In this document: positions 36,251 to 50,392 of the stretch, in pieces | How the letters are laid out: each line of letters begins with the position of its first letter | How positions within the stretch are numbered: position 1 is the stretch's first letter | DNA from: Ramlibacter terrae | GTDB taxonomy: Bacteria; Pseudomonadota; Gammaproteobacteria; Burkholderiales; Burkholderiaceae_C | Length of the DNA stretch: 64,000 nucleotides | Direction of reading: 5' to 3' | Assembly (NCBI GenBank): GCA_013127575.1 | Contig: CP053418.1 | Location: 2,852,001-2,916,000 of the forward strand | Notes under the pieces: generated by a model | Databases searched by the model: none | Told to the model about the DNA's origin: nothing | What the model saw: only the letters and a program-made list of their open reading frames with translations | Program-made: the position numbers and the translations under genes

Positions 36251-36345
36251 CCTTCTCCTCGCAGGTTGTCGATCCTTCGAGGCTAGGCAGGCGCGGCTTC
36301 GGCCGGTACCCCGCAAACCGAGGGGTGCCCGGCGGAGCCCGTGAA

Positions 36346-37463
36346 CTACTGCACGACGCGCACCAGCTTGCCGTCGCTCGCGTCGGTCAGCAGGTACAGC
36401 CAGCCGTCGGGACCCTGCCGCACGTCGCGCACGCGGCCCACGCCCTCGAGCAGCCTGTGCTCGCGCGCGACCTTGCCGCCCGCCAACTCGAGCCGTGCGG
36501 GTAGCCGAACTTCAGCGAACCGATGAACAGGTTGCCCTTGAACGCCGGCCCATAGCGGTCGCTGGTGAGGAAGGTCATGCCCGACGGCGCGATCGACGGC
36601 ACCCAGTAGTGCAGTGGCTGCTCGAGGCCGGCGCGCGCCGTGATGCCGGCGCCGATGCGGCCGCCGCCGTAGTTCTCGCCGAACGTGATCACCGGCCAGC
36701 CGTAGTTGAGCCCCGGCTCCGGCACGTTCACCTCGTCGCCGCCCTGCGGTCCGTGCTCGTGCATCCAGAAGCGGCCGTCCGGCGCCAGCGTCGCGCCCTG
36801 CGCGTTGCGGTGGCCCGGGCTCCAGATCTCCGGCAGCGCGCCGGCGCGCCCGGTGAACGGGTTGTCCTTCGGGACGCCGCCATCCTTCTGCACGCGCACG
36901 ACCTTGCCGTGGTGGTTGTCCAGCACCTGGGCGTCGTCCTTGCGCTGGAAGCGGTCGCCCAGCGTGAGGAACAGCGTGCCGTCGCGGGCCTCGACGATGC
37001 GGCAGCCGAAGTGCTGGTTGCTGGCGAACTTGGGCCGGGCGCTGAAGATCACCTTCACGTCCTGCAGGCGCGTGTGGTCGTCGGACAGCGTGGCGCGTGC
37101 CATCGCGGTGCTGTTGCCGCCATCCCCCGGCTCGGAGAAGCAGAAGTAGAGCGTGCGGTTGCGGGCGAAGGCGGAGTCGGCCACCACGTCGAGCAGGCCG
37201 CCCTGCCCGCGCGCGACCACCGGCGGCACGCCGGCCAGCGGCGCACCGAGCCGGCCGTTGGCTTCCACCACGCGCATGCGGCCGGGCCGCTCGGTCACCA
37301 GGAAGCGGCCCTCCGGCAGGAAGGCGACACCCCACGGATTCTCCAGGCCGGTGGCGATCGTCTCGGCGCGCGGCTGGGCGCCGGCGGCCACGGTTGCGCA
37401 AGCTGCGACAATGCCGGCGGTGAATTGCGCGGCCAGCCGACGCCGGATGCGGTGCTGCGTCAT
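36346..37463 (-). CDS. PQQ-dependent aldose sugar dehydrogenase (YliI/soluble GDH family)
   Basis: A periplasmic six-blade propeller quinoprotein that oxidises aldoses. Signal peptide QFTAGIVAACATVAAGAQ, then LENPWGVAFLPEGRFLVTER, QGGLLDVVADSAFARNRTLY, LGDRFQRKDDAQ, the calcium/PQQ region GHRNAQGATLAPDGRFW and EHGPQGGDEVN, ending VRDVRQGPDGWLYLLTD. About 372 aa. One break near 36497. In 36251-36345 there is no gene on either strand. Confidence 0.9.
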
Positions 37464-37622
37464 GTCTCGAATCCTTGTGGAGTGATGGCGATGCGCCATT
37501 GTTCCCCAGCCCGCCGTCCTCGGGGGCCGGCGGGCCAAAGAGGTTTTTTCGAGACGAATCAAGAACTTGGAATGCATTCTTCACTTGACGCACTAGCTGT
37601 GGTGCGGCTACGCTCCGGCTCC

Positions 37623-38194
37623 ATGAAAGCATGGTTGAGCCTCGTCCTCCTGGTCGCCGCTGCCAACGCGCAGGCGGCGCCCGCGGCCGCCGAGGACGAT
37701 TTCGCCCGCTTCATCGCCGAGAAGCGGCTGGTCGACCGGCTCGAGGAAGTGCGCGTCAACGTCGGCGACCGCATGGTGTCGGGCGCCAACAGCGTGGCGC
37801 TGCGCACGTCCGAACTCGTGGTCACGGCCATGGGTTTCTGGGCGTGCCCTACCGCCGCGGCGGCAACTCGCTCGACACCGGCTTCGACTGCAGCGGCTTC
37901 GTCAAGGCCATGTACGCGCAGACCGTCGGCATGATCCTGCCGCGCCGCGCCGACGAACAGGCCGCGGCCACCCAGAAGATCGAGCGTGTAGAACTGCAGC
38001 CCGGCGACCTCGTGTTCTTCAACACCATGCGCCGCACCTTCAGCCACGTCGGCATCTACATCGGCGACAACAAGTTCATCCACTCGCCCAAGCCCGGTGC
38101 GCAGGTGCGGGTGGAAGACATGGGCCTGGCCTACTGGAACAGCCGCTTCGACGGCGCGCGCCGCGTGCTGACTTCGACGCCGGCCGAACCTTAA
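37623..38194 (+). CDS. Secreted C40 peptidase (NlpC/P60)
   Basis: A murein endopeptidase type that cuts D-Glu-mDAP links. Signal peptide [17 protein letters not shown]; catalytic Cys in [14 protein letters not shown], His in [17 protein letters not shown], and [12 protein letters not shown] between. About 190 aa. One base short near 37836 (CTGG for CCTGG). In 37464-37622 I see no further gene; it should hold divergent promoters for this gene and the sugar dehydrogenase. Confidence 0.92.
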
Positions 38195-38282
38195 GCATTT
38201 CTCCCACACGCGCGTCTTCCCGCTGGGCAAGCGGGAGCGCCGCGCGTACCATCGCGCCGCCCCCACACCGGGAGAGACGGCA

Positions 38283-38779
38283 ATGGCGAGACTGAACGTC
38301 AATGGCGCAGTGCGCGACTTCGAGGCGGAGGGCGACACGCCGCTGCTCTGGGTCCTGCGCGAGCAACTGGGCCTGACCGGCACCAAGTACGGCTGCGGCA
38401 TCGCGGCGTGCGGGGCGTGCACCGTGCACGTCGACGGCGTGCCCACCCGCAGCTGCGTGCGGCCAGTCTCCACCGTCGGCGCCAACGAGAAGATCGTCAC
38501 CATCGAGGGCCTCTCGCGCGACGGCTCGCACCCGCTGCAGAAGGCCCGGGTGCAGCTCGACGTGCCGCAGTGCGGCTACTGCCAGTGCGGCATGCTGATG
38601 ACGGCGGCCGCGCTGCTCAAGGAAAAGCCGAACCCCACCGACGCCGACATCGACGAGGCGATGACCAACATCTGCCGCTGCGGCACCTACAACCGCATCC
38701 GCGCCGCCATCAAGGCCGCCGCGCGCGGCGACATGCGCAGCGCGGGCCTCTCCATCCAGCACGCCGACGGGAGCACGAC

Positions 38780-38783
<4 letters not shown>
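38283..38783 (+). CDS. [2Fe-2S] subunit of a molybdenum hydroxylase (IorA-like)
   Basis: Small iron-sulfur subunit of a xanthine-oxidase-family enzyme. A plant-ferredoxin-type cluster ([16 protein letters not shown]) and a second cluster ([11 protein letters not shown] and [15 protein letters not shown]). 166 aa, unbroken. It passes electrons from the molybdenum centre. SD GGAGAG precedes ATG 38283. Its stop overlaps the start of the large subunit as ATGA. Named after isoquinoline 1-oxidoreductase by resemblance; the substrate may be another N-heterocycle or aldehyde. Confidence 0.88.
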
Positions 38784-40955
<2,172 letters not shown>

Positions 40956-40961
40956 CGCCGC

Positions 40962-41402
40962 ATGCGGCGTGCAGTCGGCGCCGGGCTCGTGGCCGCCGCG
41001 TACCTCGCCGGCACGGCGGCCGCGCAGGACGTCGCGCGGTATGCGGTCGAAGGCGACGCCATCGCGCAACCGCTGACCGGCGAGCCCGGCGATGCGCAAC
41101 GCGGGCGCGCCATCGTGGCCAACCGGCAGCTGGGGCTGTGTCTCCTGTGCCATCGGGCGCCGGTGCCCGAGGAGCGTTTCGGGGCGACGGCGCCCGACCT
41201 CGCCGGCGTCGGCGCGCGCTACAGCGTGGCGCAGTTGCGGCTGCGGGTGGTCGACCCCCGCCGCGCGAATCCCGCCAGCTTCATGCCCGCCTTCCACAGC
41301 GCGCACAACCCGCCGCGCATCGGCGGGGCGTGGGCCGGCAAGCCGATCCTGCAGGCCCAGCAGGTCGAAGACGTCGTGGCGTACCTCGCCACGCTGCGGT
41401 AG
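40962..41402 (+). CDS. soxX: Sulfur-oxidation c-type cytochrome SoxX
   Basis: Monoheme subunit of the SoxXA cytochrome that attaches thiosulfate sulfur to the SoxY cysteine. Signal peptide VGAGLVAAAYLAGTAAAQ; heme motif CLLCH; likely distal Met in PASFMPAFHS; the C-terminus QQVEDVVAYLATLR is typical. 146 aa, unbroken. It is tightly packed between the molybdenum hydroxylase and soxY, suggesting one transcript. Confidence 0.9.
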   Translation: MRRAVGAGLVAAAYLAGTAAAQDVARYAVEGDAIAQPLTGEPGDAQRGRAIVANRQLGLCLLCHRAPVPEERFGATAPDLAGVGARYSVAQLRLRVVDPRRANPASFMPAFHSAHNPPRIGGAWAGKPILQAQQVEDVVAYLATLR

Positions 41403-41411
41403 GCTGTGGAC

Positions 41412-41873
41412 ATGCCCTCTTCCTCCCGCACCCGAAGGCTGCTGCTGCAGGCAGGCGCCGCCATCGCCGCGCAGGTCCTCGTGAAGCCGGCTTCGGCGCA
41501 GGCCACCGGCGAACTGGCCGCGGCCGTGGCGCAGTTCGCGGGCGGCCAGTCCGTGCGAGCCGGCCGCGTCAAGCTGGAGATCTCGCCCCGGTGGACAACG
41601 GCAATGTCGTGCCGATGCGCGTGCGCGTGGAAAGCGCGATGAGCATGGCCGACCACGTGAGCGAGATCGCAGTCTTCAACGAGAAGAACCCGCAGCGCGA
41701 CGTCGCGCGCTTCACGCTCGGGCCGCGCGCCGGCAAGGCCGACGTCTCCACGCGCATCCGGCTCGCGACCAGCCAGAAGCTCGTGGCACTGGCGCGCATG
41801 AGCGATGGCAGCGTGTGGTCGGACAGCGTGGACGTGGTGGTGGTCCCTGGCCGCCTGCATCGAAGGGGAATGA
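41412..41873 (+). CDS. soxY: Sulfur carrier protein SoxY, with atypical C-terminus
   Basis: SoxY carries sulfur intermediates on a C-terminal cysteine. A twin-Arg-like signal (RTRRLLLQAGAAIAAQVLV) and SoxY core (HVSEIAVFNEKNPQRDVARF). After removing one extra base at about 41846 the protein ends LAACIEGE. A cysteine is near the end, but not in the usual GGCGG. Breaks at 41589 (short) and 41846 (extra C), both CCTGG. About 153 aa. A GTG at 41406 is an alternative start. Confidence 0.83.
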
Positions 41874-41874
41874 C

Positions 41875-42194
41875 GTGGCGCGCACGCTGATCCGGTTCCC
41901 GCCTCCGCCCGCCGCGGGGAGGTCATCGAGGTGCGCGCGCTGATCGCGCACCCGATGGAAACCGGCTACCGCCCCGGCGCCGACGGCCGCGTGCTGCCGC
42001 GCGACATCATCCGGCGCTTCGCCTGCCGCTACAACGGCGAGGTGGTGTTCGCGGCGGAACTGCACCCGGCGATCGCGGCCAATCCGTACCTCGCGTTCCA
42101 CACGGTGGCCACCGAATCCGGCACGCTCGAATTCGAATGGACCGGCGACCGGGGCTTCAGCCAGGTCGAGCGCCGCCCGCTGCAGGTGACGTGA
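41875..42194 (+). CDS. soxZ: Sulfur carrier partner SoxZ
   Basis: SoxZ forms the heterodimer with SoxY. ARTLIRFPPP, VIEVRALIAHPMETGYR, then LHPAIAANPYLAF and the C-terminal FEWTGDRGF. 106 aa. The GTG start at 41875 lies 1 base after the soxY stop. One base short near 41923 in a G run. Its stop overlaps the soxA start. Confidence 0.92.
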
Positions 42195-42952
42195 AGCGGT
42201 TCGCCGCCAGCTGGATCGCGGCGCTGCTGCTCGGGTGTGCCGCGCCCGCGGCGCAGGACACCCGCCGTTCCGGCTTCGACGAGATGGGCGCGTCCACCCA
42301 GGCCATGCAGCGCGACGACGCCGGCAGCCCGGCGATGCTGTGGGTGCAGGAAGGCGAGCAGCTCTGGCGCGCCGCGCCGGCGAGTTCGCGCTCCTGCGCC
42401 GGTTGCCACGGCGAGCCTTCGGCGCTGCGCGGCGTGGCGGCGCGCTACCCGGCGTGGGACGAACCGCTGCGGCGCCCGGTCAACCTCGGAACGCGCATCA
42501 ACCTGTGCCGCGAACGCCACGGGGCCAGCGCGCCTGGCCCGCCGAACACCGAGGGGCTGCTGTCGCTGGAAGCCCTCGTCGGGCTGCAGTCGCGCGGCCA
42601 GCCGATCGCACCGCCACAGGACGACCGGCTGCTGCCGCACCGCGCCCGCGGCGAGGCGCTGTACCGGCAACGCATCGGCCAGCTCGAACTCTCCTGCGCG
42701 CAGTGCCACGACGAGCGCGCGGGCGGCCGGCTCGGCGCGGCGCTGATCCCGCAGGGACACGCCACCGGCTATCCGCTCTACCGCCTCGAATGGCAGGCGC
42801 TCGGCTCGCTCGGCCGGCGCCTGCGCAACTGCATGACGGGCGTGCGCGCCGAACCGGTCGCCTACGGCAGCGAGGAGATGGCGCAGCTGGAGCTGTACCC
42901 GGCGGCGCGCGCGATGGGCATGGCGGTGGAGACGCCGGCCGTGCGCCCCTGA
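42191..42952 (+). CDS. soxA: Sulfur-oxidation diheme cytochrome SoxA
   Basis: Partner of SoxX. Signal peptide with a possible lipobox-like LLLGCAAPAAQ; two heme motifs CAGCHGE and CAQCHDE; and the SoxA active-site cysteine in RRLRNCMTGVRAEPV. 253 aa from GTG 42191, which overlaps the soxZ stop. Unbroken. With both hemes and the active-site Cys, a catalytically complete SoxXA is predicted. No soxB follows. Confidence 0.92.
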   Translation: MKRFAASWIAALLLGCAAPAAQDTRRSGFDEMGASTQAMQRDDAGSPAMLWVQEGEQLWRAAPASSRSCAGCHGEPSALRGVAARYPAWDEPLRRPVNLGTRINLCRERHGASAPGPPNTEGLLSLEALVGLQSRGQPIAPPQDDRLLPHRARGEALYRQRIGQLELSCAQCHDERAGGRLGAALIPQGHATGYPLYRLEWQALGSLGRRLRNCMTGVRAEPVAYGSEEMAQLELYPAARAMGMAVETPAVRP

Positions 42953-42974
42953 AGCGCGCACGTATCATCGGCCG

Positions 42975-43463
42975 ATGCAACACAGCGGCGGGACGGCGCG
43001 GGGCTTCTCCCTGCTGGAGATGATGGCGGTGCTCGCGGTGATCGCCATCCTGGCGCTGATCGCCTTGCCCAGCTACATGGACAAGATCGTGCGCGAGCAG
43101 GTCGCCGAGTCGCTGCCGCTGGCCGACCTCGCCAAGCCCGCCATCCAGGCGGCGTGGCTGGCCGGCGCACCGCTGCCCGCCGACAACGCGGCGGCGGGGC
43201 TGCCGGCGCCGGAGAAGATCGTCGGCAACTTCGTGGGTTCGGTGAAGGTGGACCGGGGCGCGGTCCACATCGCCTTCGGCAACAAGGCGCACAGCGCGCT
43301 CAAGGGCAAGGTGCTGACGGTGCGGCCGGCGGGCGTCGAGGACGCGCGCATCGTGCCGCTGACGTGGCTGTGCGGTCCGGCGAAGGCGCCCGCGCCGATG
43401 GTGGCGCAGGGCAAGGACCAGACCAGCGTCGCGGTGGCGCTGCTGCCGATCCGCTGCCGCTGA
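42975..43463 (+). CDS. Type IV pilin-like/pseudopilin protein
   Basis: The prepilin signal [20 protein letters not shown] has the G|F cleavage site, Glu+5 and the hydrophobic helix. The body contains [19 protein letters not shown] and ends [12 protein letters not shown] to PIRCR, with a C-terminal Cys pair. 162 aa, unbroken. It resembles PilA-like minor pilins. It is isolated from other pilus genes; a link to the sox genes is only positional. Confidence 0.85.
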   Translation: MQHSGGTARGFSLLEMMAVLAVIAILALIALPSYMDKIVREQVAESLPLADLAKPAIQAAWLAGAPLPADNAAAGLPAPEKIVGNFVGSVKVDRGAVHIAFGNKAHSALKGKVLTVRPAGVEDARIVPLTWLCGPAKAPAPMVAQGKDQTSVAVALLPIRCR

Positions 43464-43467
43464 GCAC

Positions 43468-43489
43468 GGTGCGCAGCGAACTGCGCACC
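43468..43489. terminator. Terminator hairpin between converging pilin and lpdA genes
   Basis: GGTGCGCAG, loop CGAA, CTGCGCACC: a perfect nine-base stem. The stem shares GGTGCGCA with the family C repeats. No T-run follows. Confidence 0.6.
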
Positions 43490-43497
43490 CTGCCCGA

Positions 43498-45274
43498 TCA
43501 CTTGCGCTGCGGCGGGACGTCCGTGCAGGTGCCGTGCGCGATCTCGGCGGCCATGCCGATGCTCTCGCCCAGCGTGGGGTGCGGATGGATGGTCTTGCCG
43601 ATGTCGATCTCGTCGGCGCCCATCTCGATGGCCAGCGCCACCTCGCCGATCATGTCGCCCGCGTGCGTGCCCACGATGCCGCCCCCGACGATGCGGTGGG
43701 TCTGCGCGTCGAACAGCAGCTTGGTGAAGCCTTCGTCGCGCGTGTTGGCGATGGCGCGGCCGGAGGCGGACCACGGGAAGTGGCCCTTCTTGATCGCGAT
43801 GCCCTGCGCCTTGGCCACGGTCTTCGGTGAGGCCCACCCACGCCACTTCGGGGTCGGTGTAGGCGACGCTGGGGATCACGCGCGCGTTGAACGCGGACTT
43901 CTCGCCGGCCGCCGCTTCCGCCGCGACGTGCGCCTCGTGCACCGCCTTGTGCGCCAGCATCGGCTGGCCCACGATGTCGCCGATGGCGTAGATGTGCGGC
44001 ACGTTGGTGCGCATCTGGATGTCGACCGGGATGAAGCCGCGGTCGCTCACCGCCACGCCCGCCTTCTCGGCGCCGATCTTCTTGCCGTTGGGCGTGCGGC
44101 CGACGGCCTGCAGCACCAGGTCGTACAGCTGCGGTTCCTTGGGAGCCTGCTCGCCTTCGAAGCGGACCAGGATGCCGTCCTTCGTCGCTTCCGCCCCGAC
44201 GGTCTTCGTCTTGAGCATGACGTTGTCGAAGCGCGGCGCGTTCATCTTCTGCCACACGCGCACGAGGTCGCGGTCGGCGCCCTGCATCAGGCCGTCGAGC
44301 ATTTCGACGACGTCGAGTCGCGCGCCCAGCGTCGAATAGACCGTGCCCATCTCCAGGCCGATGATGCCGCCGCCGAGGATCAGCATGCGCTTCGGCTCGG
44401 TCGCGAGTTCGAGCGCGCCGGTCGAATCGACCACGCGCGGGTCCTTCGGCATGAACGGCAGGTGCACGGCCTGCGAGCCGGCGGCGATGATGGCGTGCTT
44501 GAAGCGGACCGTCTGCTTCTGGCCCGTCTTCTCGTCGGCGGAGCCGGTGGTCTCTTCCACCTGCACGTGGTGCGGATCGAGGAAGCTGCCGATGCCGCGC
44601 ACGACGGTCACCTTGCGCATCTTCGCCATCGCGTTCAGGCCGCCGGTGAGCTTGCCCACCACCTTGTCCTTGTGCGCCTTGAGCTTGGCGCGGTCGATCG
44701 TGGGCTTGCCGAAATCGATGCCGCGCGCGGCCATGTGGCTGGCCTCGTCCATCACGGCGGCCACGTGCAGCAGCGCCTTCGACGGAATGCAGCCGACGTT
44801 GAGGCACACGCCGCCGAGCGTGGCATAGCGTTCGACGAGCACGACTTTCATGCCCAGGTCGGCGGCGCGGAAAGCGGCGGAGTAGCCGCCCGGGCCCGCG
44901 CCGAGGACCAGCATGTCGCATTCGAGGTCGACGCCGCCCGAGTGGGAGGCGGCAGCGGGGGCTGCGGCGGGCGCGGCGGACGGCGCAGGCGCGGCCGAAG
45001 GCTGGGGCGCGGGGCTCGCGGCGCCGGCGGAAGCGCCAGCCTCCACCATCACCAGCACGCTGCCTTCCTTGACGCGATCGCCGACCTTGACCTTCACTTC
45101 CTTCACCACGCCCGCGTGGCTCGAAGGAATCTCCATCGAGGCCTTGTCGCTTTCCACGGTGACGAGGGACTGCTCCACCTTGACCGTGTCGCCGGCCTTG
45201 ACCAGCACTTCGATCACGGCCACGTCCTCGAAGTCCCCGATGTCGGGGACCTTCACTTCCGTGAGAGCGCTCAT
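43498..45274 (-). CDS. lpdA: Dihydrolipoamide dehydrogenase with lipoyl domain, E3 of pyruvate dehydrogenase
   Basis: Unlike the first E3, it carries an N-terminal lipoyl domain ([20 protein letters not shown], lipoyl Lys in ESDKASME) and an Ala/Pro linker. FAD motif [20 protein letters not shown]; disulfide [22 protein letters not shown] motif [16 protein letters not shown]-terminal [15 protein letters not shown]. About 592 aa. Two bases missing at about 43829 (CCG for CCAGG). Last gene of the aceE-aceF-Ntn-lpdA operon. Confidence 0.95.
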
Positions 45275-45860
45275 TTTTGTTCTTTCGTCTTCAGGGTGAA
45301 GATGTCGCAGGGACCGGCGGAGTTGCGGTCGAATTCACAGCCGGCCGCAATGCCGGCTTCGGCGATTTCCTTGGCGGTCCTGGCCTTCGGGTAGGCGGCA
45401 TGCATCGCGCCCAGCGCGAAGCTGCGTCCGGAGCCGATGCCCCAGAACTCCTTGAACTCGAAGACTTCGCGGTAGCTGTACAGGCCGTAGATGCCGCTCG
45501 CGTTGGCGATCACCACGCTGAACTGGCTCGACTCGTACGGATCGCTGTCTTCTTCCTTGGTCTGCAGGAAGAAGTTGTCCTTCAGGTACGGGTGCAGCTT
45601 GGTGAAGGTGTCGAACACGTCGTCCTTGCTGCCCAGCCGCAGGATCTCGCGCGGCATCGAGCCCATCGCCTTGCGCAGCACGGGGAAGTGCGCCACCGTG
45701 CCGGCCATGCCGATGTAGCTGGGGCCTTCGTCGGTTTCCACGCGGAAGATCTTGGTGTTGTCCTCGAAACGGTGGGCGAGACGCGTATCGCCGAAGGTCA
45801 CGGGGTGTCGGCTGCGATCGCGATCTGGCCGGCCTTCCTCACCACCACTACAGTTGTCAT
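45271..45860 (-). CDS. Ntn-hydrolase (proteasome beta/HslV-like) of unknown role
   Basis: About 196 aa starting [19 protein letters not shown], so Met removal would expose a Thr nucleophile as in Hsl[40 protein letters not shown], then [20 protein letters not shown], which matches the HslV-type GSGxxxAxGA motif. No HslU partner is near. One break at 45802 (CCCG for CCTGG). It overlaps lpdA by ATGA and follows aceF with 13 bases, so it is co-expressed with pyruvate dehydrogenase. Substrate unknown. Confidence 0.8.
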
Positions 45861-45873
45861 CGATTTCTGGTTC

Positions 45874-47512
45874 TTAGAGAAGCACGCGGCGGAAGTCCGC
45901 CGGGATCTGTCCCGGGTAGGCGTTGAAGCGTGCCGCCGACGCGCCGTCGATGACCCGGTGATCCCACGACAGCGACAGCGGCAGCATCAGCCGCGGCTGG
46001 AACTGCTTGCCGTCCCAGACCGGTTCGGTCTGGCTACGGCACACCCCGAGGATAGCGACTTCCGGCGCGTTGATGATGGGGGTGAAGTACCTGCCGCCGA
46101 TCCCGCCGAGTGAAGAAATGGTAAAAGTTGCGCCCTGCATGTCGGCAGGGCTGAGCTTGCCGTCGCGCGCCTTCTTCGCGAGCTCTGCCATTTCTGGCTG
46201 ATCTGGAGCACGCCTTTCTTGTCGGCGTCCTTGATGACCGGCACCATCAAGCCGCTCGGCGTGTCGGCCGCGAAGCCGATGTGCCAGTAGCTCTTGAGCA
46301 CCTGCTCGTCGCCGTCGAGCGAGCTGTTGAAGTCGGGGTACTTCTTCAGCGCCGCGACGCACGCCTTGATCAGGAAAGCCAGCATGGTCACCTTGATGCC
46401 GGACTTCTCGTTTTCCTTGTTGGTGGCGACGCGGAACGCTTCGAGCTCGGTGATGTCGGCATCGTCGTGGTTCGTGACGTGCGGGATCATCACCCAGTTG
46501 CGGTGCAGGTTCGCGCCGCTGATCTTCTTGATGCGCGACAGCGGCTTGCGCTCCACCGTGCCGAACTTCGCGAAGTCGACCTTGGGCCACGGCAGCAGGC
46601 CGAGCGCCTCGCCGCCGCCACCGCCGGCCGGCGCCTTGGCCGCACCGGCCTTGGTCTGCGCCGCGCCCGACATGACAGCCTTGGTGAAAGCCCGGACGTC
46701 TTCCTGCGTGATGCGGCCCTTGGGGCCGGTGCCCTTCACTTCGTCGAGCGGCACGCCGAGTTCGCGCGCGAACTTGCGCACCGAAGGCGAGGCATGCGGC
46801 AGCGTGCCCGTGGGCGCGGCTGGCTCATGCGGCGGCAGTGCGGCCGTGGGCGGGGTGCGTTCGCCGGCGGGAGCAGGCGCGGGAGCCGCCGGGGCGGGCG
46901 CCGCAGGTGCAGGAGATGCAGCGGCAGCCGGCGCCGCGGCACCACTCCCCTGCACGATCGCGATCACGTCGCCCACGTTCAGCTTGTCGCCGAGCTTGAC
47001 CTTCAGCTCCTTCACCACGCCGGCCGACGACGACGGGATCTCCATCGAGGCCTTGTCGGATTCGACGGTGACGAGCGACTGCTCCACCTTCACGGTGTCG
47101 CCGGCCTTGACCAGCACCTCGATGACAGCGACATCCTTGAAGTCGCCGATGTCGGGGACGCGGATTTCGATCGCACCCCCTCACCCCGGCCCCTCCCGCC
47201 GGGGCGGGAGAGGGAGTGGATGCGGGCGCGGGTGCGTGCGGCCGCGGCCGGCGCAGGGGCATGCGCGGCAGCGCCGGCCGACTCGATGACCGCAATCACC
47301 GTTCCCTGCTTGACCTTGTCGCCCAGCTGGACGCGCAGTTCCTTCAGCACGCCGCCGTCGCTGGACGGAATCTCCATCGAAGCCTTGTCCGATTCGACCG
47401 TCAGCAGCGATTGCTCGGGCTTGATGGTGTCGCCAGGCTTGACCAGCAGTTCGATGACCGCGACTTCCTCGAAGTCCCCGATGTCGGGGACCTTCACTTC
47501 GACCAGTGCCAT
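45874..47512 (-). CDS. aceF: Pyruvate dehydrogenase E2, dihydrolipoyl acetyltransferase
   Basis: Two tandem lipoyl domains (both with lipoyl Lys in [14 protein letters not shown]), then an E3-binding domain ([20 protein letters not shown]) and the acetyltransferase core ending [16 protein letters not shown]. About 546 aa. Breaks at 46196 (CCAG for CCAGG) and one inside the palindrome at 47178-47218 that lies between the two lipoyl domains. A CCTGGG to CCCGGG change near 45917 turns a conserved Leu into Pro. Its catalytic His is in DHRVIDG. Confidence 0.94.
47178..47218. repeat. REP-like hairpin inside the aceF linker
   Basis: CCCTCACCCCGGCCCCTCCC then GCCGGGGCGGGAGAGGGAGT. The core stem is CTCCCGCC (47193-47200), loop GG, GGCGGGAG (47203-47210). 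This pattern is typical of intergenic repeats in proteobacteria, but here it sits in coding sequence between lipoyl domains 1 and 2, encoding a Ser/Arg/Gly linker. The frame is one base out across it, which I attribute to a base error in a C/G run. Confidence 0.7.
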
Positions 47513-47530
47513 GTTCTCGTTCTCCGGCCG

Positions 47531-50235
<2,705 letters not shown>

Positions 50236-50392
50236 GCTGTCTCCTTTTATTCGATGGATAGTACGGGCACTCCGCACTGTCCGCGGGAGTGTCGCACAAC
50301 TCCGTCACCATTTCAAATAGCGCGTAGCCGTTTCATAATGCGGATTGCACGACGGGAAAGCGCTCCAGCTGACCGCCTAAACTAGGCACTTC
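50236..50392. promoter_or_regulatory. Divergent intergenic region between aceE and the sensor kinase
   Basis: 157 bases that must hold both promoters. The minus strand has AAAAGGAGA before aceE and a possible -10 TACTAT about 20 bases upstream of it. The plus strand has a possible -10 CATAAT at about 50333. Neither has a convincing -35. No gene seen. Confidence 0.45.
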
